From positions 2,542,001-2,606,000 of the forward strand of contig NZ_VFMR01000001.1 in the NCBI RefSeq assembly GCF_006715145.1: a stretch of 64,000 nucleotides of DNA, given 5' to 3'. The position numbers and the translations under genes were made by a program. This DNA comes from Microbacterium sp. SLBN-146 (GTDB lineage Bacteria > Actinomycetota > Actinomycetes > Actinomycetales > Microbacteriaceae). The notes under the pieces are model-generated. The model was not told where the DNA came from and searched no databases. It saw only the letters and a list, made by a program, of their open reading frames with translations. Of the stretch, positions 1-8,509 are shown piece after piece (within the stretch, counting starts at the first letter, position 1; every line of letters starts with the position of its first letter).

Positions 1-1
1 C

Positions 2-1411
2 CCGACCGCCGCGCAGGGCACTGTCCCTCCCGGCTACGCGGGGCCGGGAGCCGCCTACGCACGACCGCAGGCCTACGCCGGGCAGCCGTCCGCTCAGAAC
101 CCGTCGTACGCGGGTCAGGCGCCGCAGGGCGCGGCGTTCGGCGCCGTTCACAGCGCGGACGCGCAGCCGACTCTTCCCCTCGGTGACGCACCGATGACGA
201 CAGCGCCCAAGCGCGAGAAGTCCGGAAGCGCGGGGAAGATCGTCGGGCTCATGGTCGCTGCAGCTCTCGTGGGCGGTGCCGCCGGCCTCGGCGGCGCGTA
301 CGCAGGCGTCAATCTGTTCGCGCCGGCGCCCACCAGCGCCGCGGCAGGACCCTCGACGGTCACGGTCAACGACACCGAGTCCGTCAACCAGACGACGGGC
401 ATCGCCACGAAGGCGCTGCCGAGCGTCGTCACGATCGCCGCCGCGTCGAGTTCCGGTTCCGGTACGGGGTCGGGGGTCGTCCTCACGGAGGACGGCTACG
501 TCGTGACGAACACGCACGTCGTGACGCTCGACGGTGCAACCGGCGACGCGTCGATTCGCGTGACGACGTCGGACGGGCGCGTTTTCGACGCGACTGTCGT
601 CGGCACCGACCCCACCTACGACCTCGCCGTGATCAAACTCGAAGGCGCGGAAGATCTCACGCCGATCGAGTTCGCCGACTCGTCCGATCTGAATGTCGGC
701 GACCAGACGGTCGCGGTCGGGGCTCCGCTCGGACTCGCGAACACGGTGACGACGGGGATCGTCAGCGCGCTCAACCGCTCGATCGAGATCGCCTCCTCGG
801 CAGCGCCGGAGGGTGACGCGGAGGAGGACGGGGGCGAGAGCGAGCAGGAGGACGCACCGTTCTTCTTCGACTTCGGCCAGGGACAGCAGGGCTCTGGTTC
901 GAGCGCCGAGAGCATCAAGATCGCCGTGATCCAGACGGATGCCTCGATCAACCCCGGCAACTCGGGCGGGGCGCTCGTCGACGCCGATGGCGCTCTCATC
1001 GGGATCAACGTCGCGATCGCCTCGGCGGGAGGGTCCTCGGGATCGTCCGGCTCGATCGGCGTCGGGTTCGCGATCCCCTCGAACGTCGTCGAGCGCATCA
1101 CGTCGGAGCTCATCGAGAACGGCGTCGCGACGCACGGTCTCCTCGGCGCGAGCGTGCAGTCGGCAGAGTTCGTCGAAGGCGCGTCCATCACGGGGGCCTA
1201 CATCGCGGAGGTCGTCAGCGGGGGAGCCGCGGAGGCTGCCGGGCTCGAGGTCGGAGATATCGTGACGGAGTTCAACGGCGCGCCGATCAGCGATTCCGTG
1301 GACTTGACGGCGCAGGTGCGCGCTGCGGCTGCCGGAAGCGATGCGACGCTCACGTTCGTCCGCGACGGCCGCTCGCAGACGGCGGATGTGACGCTCGGGT
1401 CTCTTTCCTGA
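2..1411 (+). CDS. HtrA/DegP-like membrane-anchored serine protease with PDZ domain (5' end missing)
   Basis: Trypsin-like S1C protease that would act outside the membrane on misfolded or specific envelope proteins. The frame stays open to the left edge, so the Met codon at 194 is internal and the true start lies outside the window. The first 64 visible residues are a Pro/Gly/Ala/Tyr-rich cytoplasmic tail. Numbering from the Met at 194, a membrane segment spans about 16-40, and the catalytic triad is His108 (TNTHVV), Asp143 (TYDLAV) and Ser257 (NPGNSGGA). An acidic insert lies at about 204-238, and a PDZ domain covers roughly 305-400. The gene ends just before a strong hairpin. Family assignment is secure; the substrate is unknown. 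Confidence 0.93.
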   Translation, partial: PTAAQGTVPPGYAGPGAAYARPQAYAGQPSAQNPSYAGQAPQGAAFGAVHSADAQPTLPLGDAPMTTAPKREKSGSAGKIVGLMVAAALVGGAAGLGGAYAGVNLFAPAPTSAAAGPSTVTVNDTESVNQTTGIATKALPSVVTIAAASSSGSGTGSGVVLTEDGYVVTNTHVVTLDGATGDASIRVTTSDGRVFDATVVGTDPTYDLAVIKLEGAEDLTPIEFADSSDLNVGDQTVAVGAPLGLANTVTTGIVSALNRSIEIASSAAPEGDAEEDGGESEQEDAPFFFDFGQGQQGSGSSAESIKIAVIQTDASINPGNSGGALVDADGALIGINVAIASAGGSSGSSGSIGVGFAIPSNVVERITSELIENGVATHGLLGASVQSAEFVEGASITGAYIAEVVSGGAAEAAGLEVGDIVTEFNGAPISDSVDLTAQVRAAAAGSDATLTFVRDGRSQTADVTLGSLS

Positions 1412-1425
1412 TCCCTGATCCCGTC

Positions 1426-1472
1426 GAGAAGGACGCCACCCCGCGATAGGCTCGCGGGGTGGCGTCCTTCTC
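1426..1472. terminator. Perfect 21-bp hairpin behind the protease gene, overlapping the next start codon
   Basis: Arms 1426-1446 and 1452-1472 are exact reverse complements, with a five-base loop (TAGGC). The 3' arm is pyrimidine-rich but has no long T run. The loop and first arm base form TAGGCT, a -10-like hexamer, and the GTG at 1459 lies inside the 3' arm. It is probably the terminator of the protease gene. Confidence 0.7.
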
Positions 1473-2721
1473 ATTCGGCGTGGGAAACGCGCGAAAGCTG
1501 GCCGCACTCCCGCTGTACGTCGCAGGTCGCATCGCGACGCTCCTGATCCCGCGTTCGCGTGACGAGTGGGTCTTCGGATGCGGGGCCGGCATCGGTGACG
1601 GCGCCCTCGCCCTCTGGGATGAAGCGGCGCGCGACGGTCGCACGGCGGTCTGGCTCGTCGGCTCGGCACGGGAGCGTGCGGACGCCGAGAGTCGCGGCAT
1701 TCGTACCGTCGCGAAGATGTCGCTCGCAGGTTTCTGGCGGACAGCGCGCGCACGGGTGATCGTCGTCACCCATGGGTTCGGTGACGTCAATCGCTACGCC
1801 GTCTCGGGCGGCTTCATTGTGCAGCTGTGGCACGGCATCCCGCTCAAGCGGATCGGTCTCGACTCACCCGAGACGCTGCGCGTGCCGGCACGGTGGGGGA
1901 GGCTCGCACCGCTCGCGCGTCGTGCGCTCGGTGTCCTGTACGCGCAGACGACGCGACAGATTCGGATTCTCCCCGCCGCGTCTCATCTCGTGCGGGGTCG
2001 GCTCGAATCCGCCTTCTCGCTGTCCGATCCGCAGGTCCCGGTCACGGGGGAGCCGCGGGTCGACGTCCTGTCGCAGGGCGACCCCGCGCAGCGGCAGGCC
2101 GACGCGCGGGCGGCGGTGGCGAAGATCCTCAGCCCCGTGGGGGTGTCGCGCCTCCTGCTCTACGCCCCGACCTGGCGAGACGGTGATCCCGATCCGGCCA
2201 TCCCGACGACCGGGGAGTGGCAGGCGATCCTCGCGGCTCTCGAACGGCATGACGCGATCCTCGTCGTCCGCTCTCATCCGCTGGGCGCGGGGGAGTATTC
2301 GCCGACGACGCAGTCGGATCGCGTGCGCTCCCTCGGAAGCGACCTCGCGGCAGACATCACTCCGCTGCTCCCCGCCTTCTCCGCGCTCATCACGGACTAC
2401 TCGTCGCTCGCCTTCGACGCGACGCTCGTGCCGCTTCCGCTCGTCTTCCTTGCCCCGGATGTCGAGGCCTACTCCCGTCGGCGCGGCTTCTACGGGGCCT
2501 ATCACGACGTCGCTGGCGAGGATGTCGCGATGGACTGGATGGGGGCGGTGTCGCAGCTCGAGGCGGTTCTCGACGATCCAGGCGAAACGGACCGCCGACT
2601 GGAGAGGTCTCGGGCGCTCAGCGAGCGCGTGCACGCCTTCCGCGACGGGGGGAACACGACGCGGGTGTACCGCACGATCCTGGCGGGCCTCGCGCGCGAT
2701 CAGGCGAAGGGACGACGATGA
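1459..2721 (+). CDS. CDP-glycerol:polyglycerophosphate glycerophosphotransferase family protein (TagB/TagF-like), first copy
   Basis: Glyphos_transf-family enzyme expected to add glycerol-phosphate or a similar unit from a CDP-alditol to a lipid-linked or wall polymer at the inner membrane face. The 420 residues carry the family landmarks: LWHGIPLKRIG near 125, YAPTWRDGD near 235 and TDYSSLAFD near 315. GTG 1459 is six bases after TAGGCT, fitting a leaderless transcript; GTG 1480 is the alternative start. The stop overlaps the next start (ATGA), so the two transferases are translationally coupled. Polymer identity cannot be read from sequence. Confidence 0.85.
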   Translation: MASFSFGVGNARKLAALPLYVAGRIATLLIPRSRDEWVFGCGAGIGDGALALWDEAARDGRTAVWLVGSARERADAESRGIRTVAKMSLAGFWRTARARVIVVTHGFGDVNRYAVSGGFIVQLWHGIPLKRIGLDSPETLRVPARWGRLAPLARRALGVLYAQTTRQIRILPAASHLVRGRLESAFSLSDPQVPVTGEPRVDVLSQGDPAQRQADARAAVAKILSPVGVSRLLLYAPTWRDGDPDPAIPTTGEWQAILAALERHDAILVVRSHPLGAGEYSPTTQSDRVRSLGSDLAADITPLLPAFSALITDYSSLAFDATLVPLPLVFLAPDVEAYSRRRGFYGAYHDVAGEDVAMDWMGAVSQLEAVLDDPGETDRRLERSRALSERVHAFRDGGNTTRVYRTILAGLARDQAKGRR

Positions 2722-4163
2722 CCACTTCGAGTTTCACGACCGACGGAGAGGATCCGGCGCTCGTTCTGTCGGGCACGGGACCGCGACCCACGGCCGTCGC
2801 CCTGGCGGGGCCGCGTGCCCGCGTGGAGGCGCGCGTCACGGGCCGCGGAAAGACGTGGCGCGCCGTGATCCCGCTCGCCGCGGCGAGGTGGGGCGGGCCG
2901 GCGCTTCCGCTGCCGACCGGCACCTATCGCCTCGTCATGGAAGGCATCGAGGCCGATCCGCCCGAGCCCCTCGCTCTCGCTCAGCTCGGGACGCTCCGCG
3001 CGAGCGTCGATGGTTTCGAGGTCCGCATCGGTCCGCCGGTCGATCCCGCGTACGACTCCGGTGAGGGACAGGACGCGCTCGAGCGGCGCTACGCGACGCG
3101 CCCGGGCGGGCTGGAGAACGCCGTCTTCTTCGAGAGCTTCTATGGACGCAACGCCAGCTGCAACCCGCTCGCGATCGATCGCGAGCTCGCGCGGCGAGCG
3201 CCGGAAGTCACGCGATACTGGAGCGTCGTCGACCTCTCCGTCCGTGTGCCGGACGGCGCGATCGCCGTTGTGGACGGCAGCCCCGAGTGGTGGCGTGCAC
3301 GCGGCGCATCCCGGTTGCTCGTGATCAACGACTGGCTCCGGCGACGGTTCTCCCGCCGACCCGGCCAAGTCGTCCTGCAGACGTGGCACGGTACGCCGCT
3401 CAAGCGCCTCGCGCTCCACCGCCCGGGGTTCGACCCGCGCCGCATGGTGGCGGTCGTGCGCGAATCCCGGCGATGGAACGTCCTCCTCGCACAGAATCCG
3501 TACGCGTCCCGCATCCTCACGAAGGCCTACGCGTTCCTGACACGTCCCGTGTGGGTCGAGGGCTATCCGCGGAACGACGTGCTCGTGACGGGAGGCTCCG
3601 ACGAGACGCGCACGGCGCTGGGAATCGGCGCCGCAGAGAAGGTGGTGCTGTACGCGCCGACGTGGCGGGACGATCGCGACGAGATGGTCGACTTCATCGA
3701 TCCCGCCCGACTGGCCCGCGAGCTCGATGCCGTCGTGCTCGTCCGCGGACACTCGCGGACTCTGCAGCCCGGACACGACGCCGAAGGCCCCAGGGTCGTC
3801 GACGTCACGGGATTCCCCGACACGTCGCAGCTCCTCCTCCTGGCCGACGCGCTCGTGACGGACTACTCCTCGGTGATGTTCGACTACTCGGCGACGGGTA
3901 AGCCCCTGTTCTTCCTCGTGCCCGACATGGAGCACTATCGCGGTGAGCTCCGGGGCTTCTATTTCGATCTCGCCAAGTACGCGCCGGGGCCGCTCGTACG
4001 CACGCACGACGAACTCGTCGCGGCGGTGCGCGACCACGATCCTTCCGTCTACGCAGAGAAGTACGCGCGGTGGCGAGCGCAGTTCAACGCGCGGGACGAC
4101 GGCCGGGCCTCCGAGCGCGTCGTGTCACGGATCCTCGATCAGGGCTTCGTCGACGCCGACTGA
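2718..4163 (+). CDS. CDP-glycerol:polyglycerophosphate glycerophosphotransferase family protein, second copy
   Basis: A 481-residue paralogue of the preceding enzyme. A beta-rich N-terminal region of about 110 residues precedes the catalytic part. Landmarks are TWHGTPLKRL near 225, YAPTWRDDRDE near 315 and VTDYSSVMFDYSATGKPLFF near 385. The ATG overlaps the upstream stop by four bases, so both products are likely made in fixed ratio. It converges on the glycosyltransferase gene with a two-base gap. A primer/polymerase split (TagB versus TagF roles) with its neighbour is plausible but not shown. Confidence 0.86.
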   Translation: MTTSSFTTDGEDPALVLSGTGPRPTAVALAGPRARVEARVTGRGKTWRAVIPLAAARWGGPALPLPTGTYRLVMEGIEADPPEPLALAQLGTLRASVDGFEVRIGPPVDPAYDSGEGQDALERRYATRPGGLENAVFFESFYGRNASCNPLAIDRELARRAPEVTRYWSVVDLSVRVPDGAIAVVDGSPEWWRARGASRLLVINDWLRRRFSRRPGQVVLQTWHGTPLKRLALHRPGFDPRRMVAVVRESRRWNVLLAQNPYASRILTKAYAFLTRPVWVEGYPRNDVLVTGGSDETRTALGIGAAEKVVLYAPTWRDDRDEMVDFIDPARLARELDAVVLVRGHSRTLQPGHDAEGPRVVDVTGFPDTSQLLLLADALVTDYSSVMFDYSATGKPLFFLVPDMEHYRGELRGFYFDLAKYAPGPLVRTHDELVAAVRDHDPSVYAEKYARWRAQFNARDDGRASERVVSRILDQGFVDAD

Positions 4164-4165
4164 CG

Positions 4166-5257
4166 TCAGGGGAGAGGGGTGTTGCGGCTTCCGAGTCGTG
4201 ACGTGTCGACCGTGTCGTGCGCGCCGCGGAAGACACCGGAGAGGAATCCTGCGCCCCACGCGAGGTGCATCGATGGCAGGACGGCGAGGGTCCACAGCTT
4301 GTCGCGCCATCCGTGCCCCCCGCCCCGCCCCGCAGCGACCGCCACGACGAGGGCCGCGTAGGCGACGACGGGCAGATACACAACGGATGCCACGAGCGAC
4401 CACCATCCTGCGAGGACCCCTGTCAGCTGCAGGGCGCCGACGACGATGGCGAGGCCCATCGCGACTACGAGGAGCGGTGGTGCGAAGAAGCGGAGCGAGT
4501 TGCCGCGGCCGAAGCGGCGGACCAGCTCTCCGCGCCACCGTCCCGTCGCCGAGAACTGGCGGACGAGCCGTGACCAGCTTTCGCGCGGCCAGTAGGTGAC
4601 GGCGAGCGCGGGATCGAACCACACGCGGTACCCGGCCCGCCGGATGCGCAGGTTCAGCTCCCAGTCCTCACCGCGCCTGATCGACTCGTCGAATCCGCCG
4701 ACCTCGTCGATCACCGCACGCCGCATGACACCGAGGTACGCCGATTCGGCGGGACCCTCGCGGTCCCCACCGTGGTACGCGCCGCCGCCGAGACCGAAGG
4801 GGGAGTTGTAGGCGCGCGCAACGGCCCGCTGGAAGGGCGCCTTGCCGTCGGCGCGCATGACGCCACCGACGTTGGCGGCGCGCACGCGTTCCAGCGTCGC
4901 CAGCGCATGCCGCGTATAGCCGGGTTCCAACTCGGAGTGCGCATCGACTCGGACGATCGTCTCGTGCGATCCCGCGCGGATCGCGAGGTTGAGACCAACG
5001 GGGATGTCGGCAGCGGGGTTGCTCACGAGGATGATCCGGTCGTCGCCGGCGGCGAGGCGCTCGGCAAGCTCGGTCGTACCGTCGGTAGAGGGAGCGAGCG
5101 CGATGACGAGCTCGAGCGGACCGTCGATGTCTTGTGCGAGGACCGTTTCGACGGCACGCTCGAGGTACGGGCGTTCGTTGAGCACAGGCATGACGTACGT
5201 GACTCCCGCGCCGGTCGGTACGACCGGTGCGTCTTTGCGTCCGTCGGAGACCTGCAC
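4166..5257 (-). CDS. Family 2 glycosyltransferase with C-terminal membrane segments
   Basis: GT-A fold transferase that moves a sugar from a nucleotide donor to a lipid carrier or polymer. From the chosen start, the N-terminus reads VTYVMPVLNERPYLERAV near residue 20. VRVDAHSELEPGY near 105 is the DxD-like metal site, and RGEDWELNLRIRRAGY near 210 is the ED motif. Three hydrophobic segments follow from about 270. The frame is open further upstream to 5512, but that part would overlap the divergent gene and looks like noise, so the GTG at 5257 is preferred. It lies between CDP-glycerol transferase genes and probably decorates the same polymer. Confidence 0.85.
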   Translation of the reverse strand: MQVSDGRKDAPVVPTGAGVTYVMPVLNERPYLERAVETVLAQDIDGPLELVIALAPSTDGTTELAERLAAGDDRIILVSNPAADIPVGLNLAIRAGSHETIVRVDAHSELEPGYTRHALATLERVRAANVGGVMRADGKAPFQRAVARAYNSPFGLGGGAYHGGDREGPAESAYLGVMRRAVIDEVGGFDESIRRGEDWELNLRIRRAGYRVWFDPALAVTYWPRESWSRLVRQFSATGRWRGELVRRFGRGNSLRFFAPPLLVVAMGLAIVVGALQLTGVLAGWWSLVASVVYLPVVAYAALVVAVAAGRGGGHGWRDKLWTLAVLPSMHLAWGAGFLSGVFRGAHDTVDTSRLGSRNTPLP

Positions 5258-5286
5258 GGGTCGATCATGCCACGCACGACGGTGAG

Positions 5287-5298
5287 TACCCTTGAGGG
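5287..5298 (+). promoter_or_regulatory. Leaderless -10 (TACCCT) before the third transferase gene
   Basis: TACCCT at 5287-5292 is followed by six bases and GTG 5299, so transcription would start at or next to the start codon. The divergent glycosyltransferase start is only 41 bases away, so both promoters share this short interval. Confidence 0.5.
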
Positions 5299-6579
5299 GT
5301 GGCTCTGATCTCGGATGCGAAGAAGGCCGCGGCCCTTGTGCGCAAGGCGCTCGTGAACCGGGCGGCGGTCGCGGACGTGCGGCGGACTCTCGCTCTTTCG
5401 GGACCGCACGCACCCGGTCGTTTCCAGGTCGCGGTGTATTTCGCTGACGGCGCTGTGAACATGTACCAGATGCGCCAGTGGTACGAGCCGCTCGCCCAGC
5501 TCTCGAAGACATGGCCGGTCGTCGTGCTGAGCCGCGCCGCCACGGGAGCGCAGGCGCTCGTGCGCGACGGGGCCCTCCCCGTCGCGTTCGTCCCCACCGT
5601 TCGAGACCTCGAGGCGTACCTCGTCACGCAGGACGTCAGGGTCGTGCTGTACGTCAACCAGAACACCCGGAACTTCCAGATGTTCCGCTACGGCCGTCGC
5701 TGGCATGTCTTCATCAATCACGGCGAGTCGGACAAGATGTACATGACCACGAACCAGTTCAAGGCGTACGACTTCGCCTTCGTCGCGGGGGATGCCGCAC
5801 GAGAGAGACTGGCCCGTGTCCTGTGGGACTACGACCTCGAGGCGCGGACGATCGAGATCGGTCGTCCACAGGCAGACCACTACACGGGTGCTCTTCCCTA
5901 CACTCCGGACGATCGCCTCGTCGTGCTGTACGCACCCACGTGGGAGGGCGACCGGCCCTCCGCGCACTACGGTTCGATTTCGTCTCATGGGGTGGCGCTC
6001 GCACGAGCGCTGCTCGCATCCGGACGCCACCGTCTCATCTACCGTCCGCACCCGCGTTCGGGTGTCGTGGACGACGCCTACGGCGCGGCGAACCGCAGGA
6101 TCATCGCGGCGATCGCGGCCGCCAATGCTGCCGATCCGTCGGCGCACCACGTCTACGACGACGGTCCCGAACTCGGATGGCAGCTCTCCGCCGCGGATGT
6201 CGCTGTCGTCGACATCTCGGCGATGGTCTACGACCGCCTCGCCGCGGACAAGCCGTTGCTCATCACTCGGCCGGTCGACCCCGACGCCGTCATCGACACG
6301 CACGGGTACCTCTCCGCGTGCGAGTGGCTGGATGCCTCCGCTGCCCCGCACATCGCGGACGTCGCCGATCGCCTTCTCGCCGATCCGGATGCCACGGCGC
6401 GACTCGAACACTGGGCGACCCGCTACTTCGGCGACACTTCGCCCGGCGCGGCCACCCGCCGATTCCACGAGGCCGTCGGCGAACTCATGACCCGCTGGGA
6501 CGAGTGGCACGCCCTCACCCCGACCGAAGACGAGCAGGATCCCGAGGAAGCCGAGTTCGACGACGAGTCGCTCGCCTGA
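5299..6579 (+). CDS. CDP-glycerol glycerophosphotransferase-like protein, third and divergent copy
   Basis: A 426-residue protein related to the Glyphos_transf family but diverged. FINHGESDKMYM near 145 takes the place of the usual WHG motif, YAPTWEGDRPS near 215 is conserved, and VVDISAMVYDRLAADKPLL near 305 replaces the DYSS motif. It ends in an acidic tail. It is transcribed away from the glycosyltransferase and starts with a leaderless GTG. A polymer-modifying role beside the other transferases is inferred; donor and acceptor are unknown. The altered motifs suggest a subfamily with a different substrate. Confidence 0.72.
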   Translation: MALISDAKKAAALVRKALVNRAAVADVRRTLALSGPHAPGRFQVAVYFADGAVNMYQMRQWYEPLAQLSKTWPVVVLSRAATGAQALVRDGALPVAFVPTVRDLEAYLVTQDVRVVLYVNQNTRNFQMFRYGRRWHVFINHGESDKMYMTTNQFKAYDFAFVAGDAARERLARVLWDYDLEARTIEIGRPQADHYTGALPYTPDDRLVVLYAPTWEGDRPSAHYGSISSHGVALARALLASGRHRLIYRPHPRSGVVDDAYGAANRRIIAAIAAANAADPSAHHVYDDGPELGWQLSAADVAVVDISAMVYDRLAADKPLLITRPVDPDAVIDTHGYLSACEWLDASAAPHIADVADRLLADPDATARLEHWATRYFGDTSPGAATRRFHEAVGELMTRWDEWHALTPTEDEQDPEEAEFDDESLA

Positions 6580-6595
6580 CGCCCGCGTCTTCACT

Positions 6596-6620
6596 CCCAC
6601 CCCCACCCCCACCCTCACCC
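6596..6620 (-). repeat. C-rich tract; minus strand can form a G-quadruplex
   Basis: The plus strand has five C runs of three to five bases separated by single A or two-base TCA-type gaps, so the minus strand has five G runs with very short loops. It lies 3' of two convergent genes, between the third transferase and the maltokinase. The rest of 6580-6717 holds small dyads (for example CGGCGA / TCGCCG around 6674-6696) and no gene. Confidence 0.6.
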
Positions 6621-6717
6621 GACCACCGCGAGACAGGCGACTTCGCCGAGGCAGAGTGGGATGCCGCCGTGTTTCGGCGAGATCCCCGGTTTCGCCGCGG
6701 GACACAGCGCCCAGGAG

Positions 6718-8085
6718 TCAGGCGCCGACGAGCCGCTCGATGGCGCGCAAGGGGATCGAGACCCAGGTGGGTCGGTTTCGCGACTCGTAGATCGACTCGT
6801 AGACGGCCTTGTCGAGCTCCAGCGCTGCCAGGAGCGGGTCGTCACGGTCGAGAGGCGTTCCGGATGCTGCGGCGTAGGCGTCGATGAAGGCGGTACGGGC
6901 GGACCGTGCCCAATCCCGGACGCTTGCCGCGTCGCGACGCGGGTCGTCGAGCCGGATCGAGCCGGCCACGTAGTCGAACGACCTCAGCATCCCGGCGACA
7001 TCGCGGAGCGCGAGGTCGGGACGCGTGCGCTCGCTCATGGGCCGCAGAGGCTCGCCTTCGAAGTCGACCAGCACCCACCCGCGCTTCGGCACGTGGAGCA
7101 CCTGGCCGAGATGGTAATCGCCGTGGATGCGCTGCGCCGCGGGCCACCGTCGGGTGGCCGCGCGTCGGTAGACGTCCTCGATCTGCTCGCGGCGCTCGGC
7201 GATCCCGGGCACCTCCGCGCTCGCGATCGCGAGGCGTCGCGTCCAGGAGGCCTGCGTCGATTCGCGCTCGTGCGCGTCCATCGACGTCGTCGGGAAGAGC
7301 CGAGCGAGCGAAAGGTGGACCTCGGCCGTCGTCGTTCCGAGTGCTGCCGCCCGCTCGCGGAAGTCGTCGCCCGCAGCCGCCGACTGCAACGCGACTCTCC
7401 AGGCGTCCTCGACATCGGGCAGGAACTCCTGAGCGAAGGCGAACGAACCCGTGACCCCACCCCGCGCGGTTTCGGAGTCCGGCCACGTCCCCTCGATCGC
7501 GCCGACGGCACGGGGGACGTGAGCGGATCCTGCCGCCGCAAGGGCAGAGGCCAGTTCGATATCGGGGTTGAGGCCAGGGTGCACCTGTCGGTAGAGCTTG
7601 ACGATGATGGGAATCTCGTCGTCGACAGCGGACTCGTAGATGACGGACGTGTTCGACTGCTCGCCTGTCAGGACGGTGGCGGAGCGCGGGGAATCGCCCG
7701 GGAGCGCGAGAGCGACGACTCCCTTCGCCGTCGCTCTCGGACCTGCTCCGGTGCCGCCGGAGAGCATCAGACGGACCAGCGCGTCGGTGAAGGCAGGGTC
7801 GAATGGCCCGTCGATGAACGTCGTACCTGGCTCCGGGCTCCCGATGATGTGGTCGGGATGGGCATCGACCGTCTCCGTCGCGCGCGCGACGATGGGGATC
7901 TGGTAGAGCACGACGGGCAGCGCGCCCTCATCGGCGACGAGATACGTGCGAAGGCGCGTTCCCGCGGCATCCGGCGCAGGCAGTTCCCACCATGCGATGA
8001 GACGAAGGCTCGGCGGCCGCCCCTTCGCCGCGTACCACCGCTGTCGCGGCATCCAGGCCGCGAGGCACGCCAATGTGCTGTCCAC
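6718..8085 (-). CDS. mak: Maltokinase (Pep2/Mak-like)
   Basis: Phosphorylates maltose to maltose 1-phosphate, the substrate of the GlgE alpha-glucan pathway. The 455-residue length fits the family. RWYAAKG near residue 15 belongs to the N-terminal cap domain. HGDYHLGQV near 320 is the Brenner-type catalytic loop, and VDFEGEP near 340 carries the metal-binding acid. GTG 8085 follows TAGCCT by six bases, so the message is probably leaderless. No glgE or treS lies in the window. An aminoglycoside-phosphotransferase-like kinase with another substrate is the alternative, but the cap motif favours maltokinase. Confidence 0.85.
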   Translation of the reverse strand: MDSTLACLAAWMPRQRWYAAKGRPPSLRLIAWWELPAPDAAGTRLRTYLVADEGALPVVLYQIPIVARATETVDAHPDHIIGSPEPGTTFIDGPFDPAFTDALVRLMLSGGTGAGPRATAKGVVALALPGDSPRSATVLTGEQSNTSVIYESAVDDEIPIIVKLYRQVHPGLNPDIELASALAAAGSAHVPRAVGAIEGTWPDSETARGGVTGSFAFAQEFLPDVEDAWRVALQSAAAGDDFRERAAALGTTTAEVHLSLARLFPTTSMDAHERESTQASWTRRLAIASAEVPGIAERREQIEDVYRRAATRRWPAAQRIHGDYHLGQVLHVPKRGWVLVDFEGEPLRPMSERTRPDLALRDVAGMLRSFDYVAGSIRLDDPRRDAASVRDWARSARTAFIDAYAAASGTPLDRDDPLLAALELDKAVYESIYESRNRPTWVSIPLRAIERLVGA

Positions 8086-8162
8086 GGTGCGAGGCTAGGC
8101 TGCCGCAGCAGCGGTGTCGAGGCGTGCGTGGGAGCGGTTCCGAGGAGTGCTCGGGTGGGGAG

Positions 8163-8378
8163 TCACTGCAGGATCGCCACGATCGCTGCGATGACGGACG
8201 CCACGGCGAGCACCAGCGCGATGGCGATGAGGACGGCGTGCACGCGGAGGAAGGCGGTGGATCGGCCAGACTCGTCGCGCGCTCGCGGATCTTTCGCGAC
8301 CCGGCGATAGAAGGTCGGCCAGACGAGCGCGTTGAATGCGGCGTTCGCGAGGAGGAGGCCGATCAGCACCGAGGTCAT
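8163..8378 (-). CDS. Small two-TM protein, SCO4848-like
   Basis: A 71-residue protein with hydrophobic segments at about 2-22 and 46-70 and a charged linker (RRVAKDPRARDESGR) between them. Layout and the linker followed by a His-containing second helix resemble the SCO4848 family of actinobacterial membrane proteins, whose function is unknown. It sits between the maltokinase gene and a divergent regulator. Confidence 0.65.
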   Translation of the reverse strand: MTSVLIGLLLANAAFNALVWPTFYRRVAKDPRARDESGRSTAFLRVHAVLIAIALVLAVASVIAAIVAILQ

Positions 8379-8444
8379 TCCCCGACTCTATCGGCGCGGT
8401 GGGTTCGCATCGGATCCTTGCGGGTCATGACGAGGGTGACATCC

Positions 8445-8463
8445 AAGCACATGAAAGCACATG
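8445..8463 (+). promoter_or_regulatory. Direct repeat AAGCACATG x2 upstream of the XRE regulator
   Basis: AAGCACATG occurs at 8445-8453 and 8455-8463, exactly ten bases apart, about 50 bases before the regulator start. Two sites on the same helix face suit binding of a helix-turn-helix protein, possibly its own product. No experiment supports this. Confidence 0.35.
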
Positions 8464-8509
8464 CATCAATGCGTCGTGCTCGCAAGCGGCTGGTAGCCAC
8501 GCTGGAGGC

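Noticed and set aside
2700..4037. 445-codon minus-strand frame over the second transferase
   Set aside because: Shadow; the real gene is on the other strand with conserved motifs.
5023..6705. 560-codon minus-strand frame over the third transferase
   Set aside because: Shadow with no family pattern, while the plus-strand gene shows clear motifs and a promoter.
6661..8310. Long 549-codon frame on the plus strand
   Set aside because: Antisense to maltokinase; lacks a sensible start or recognisable protein motifs.
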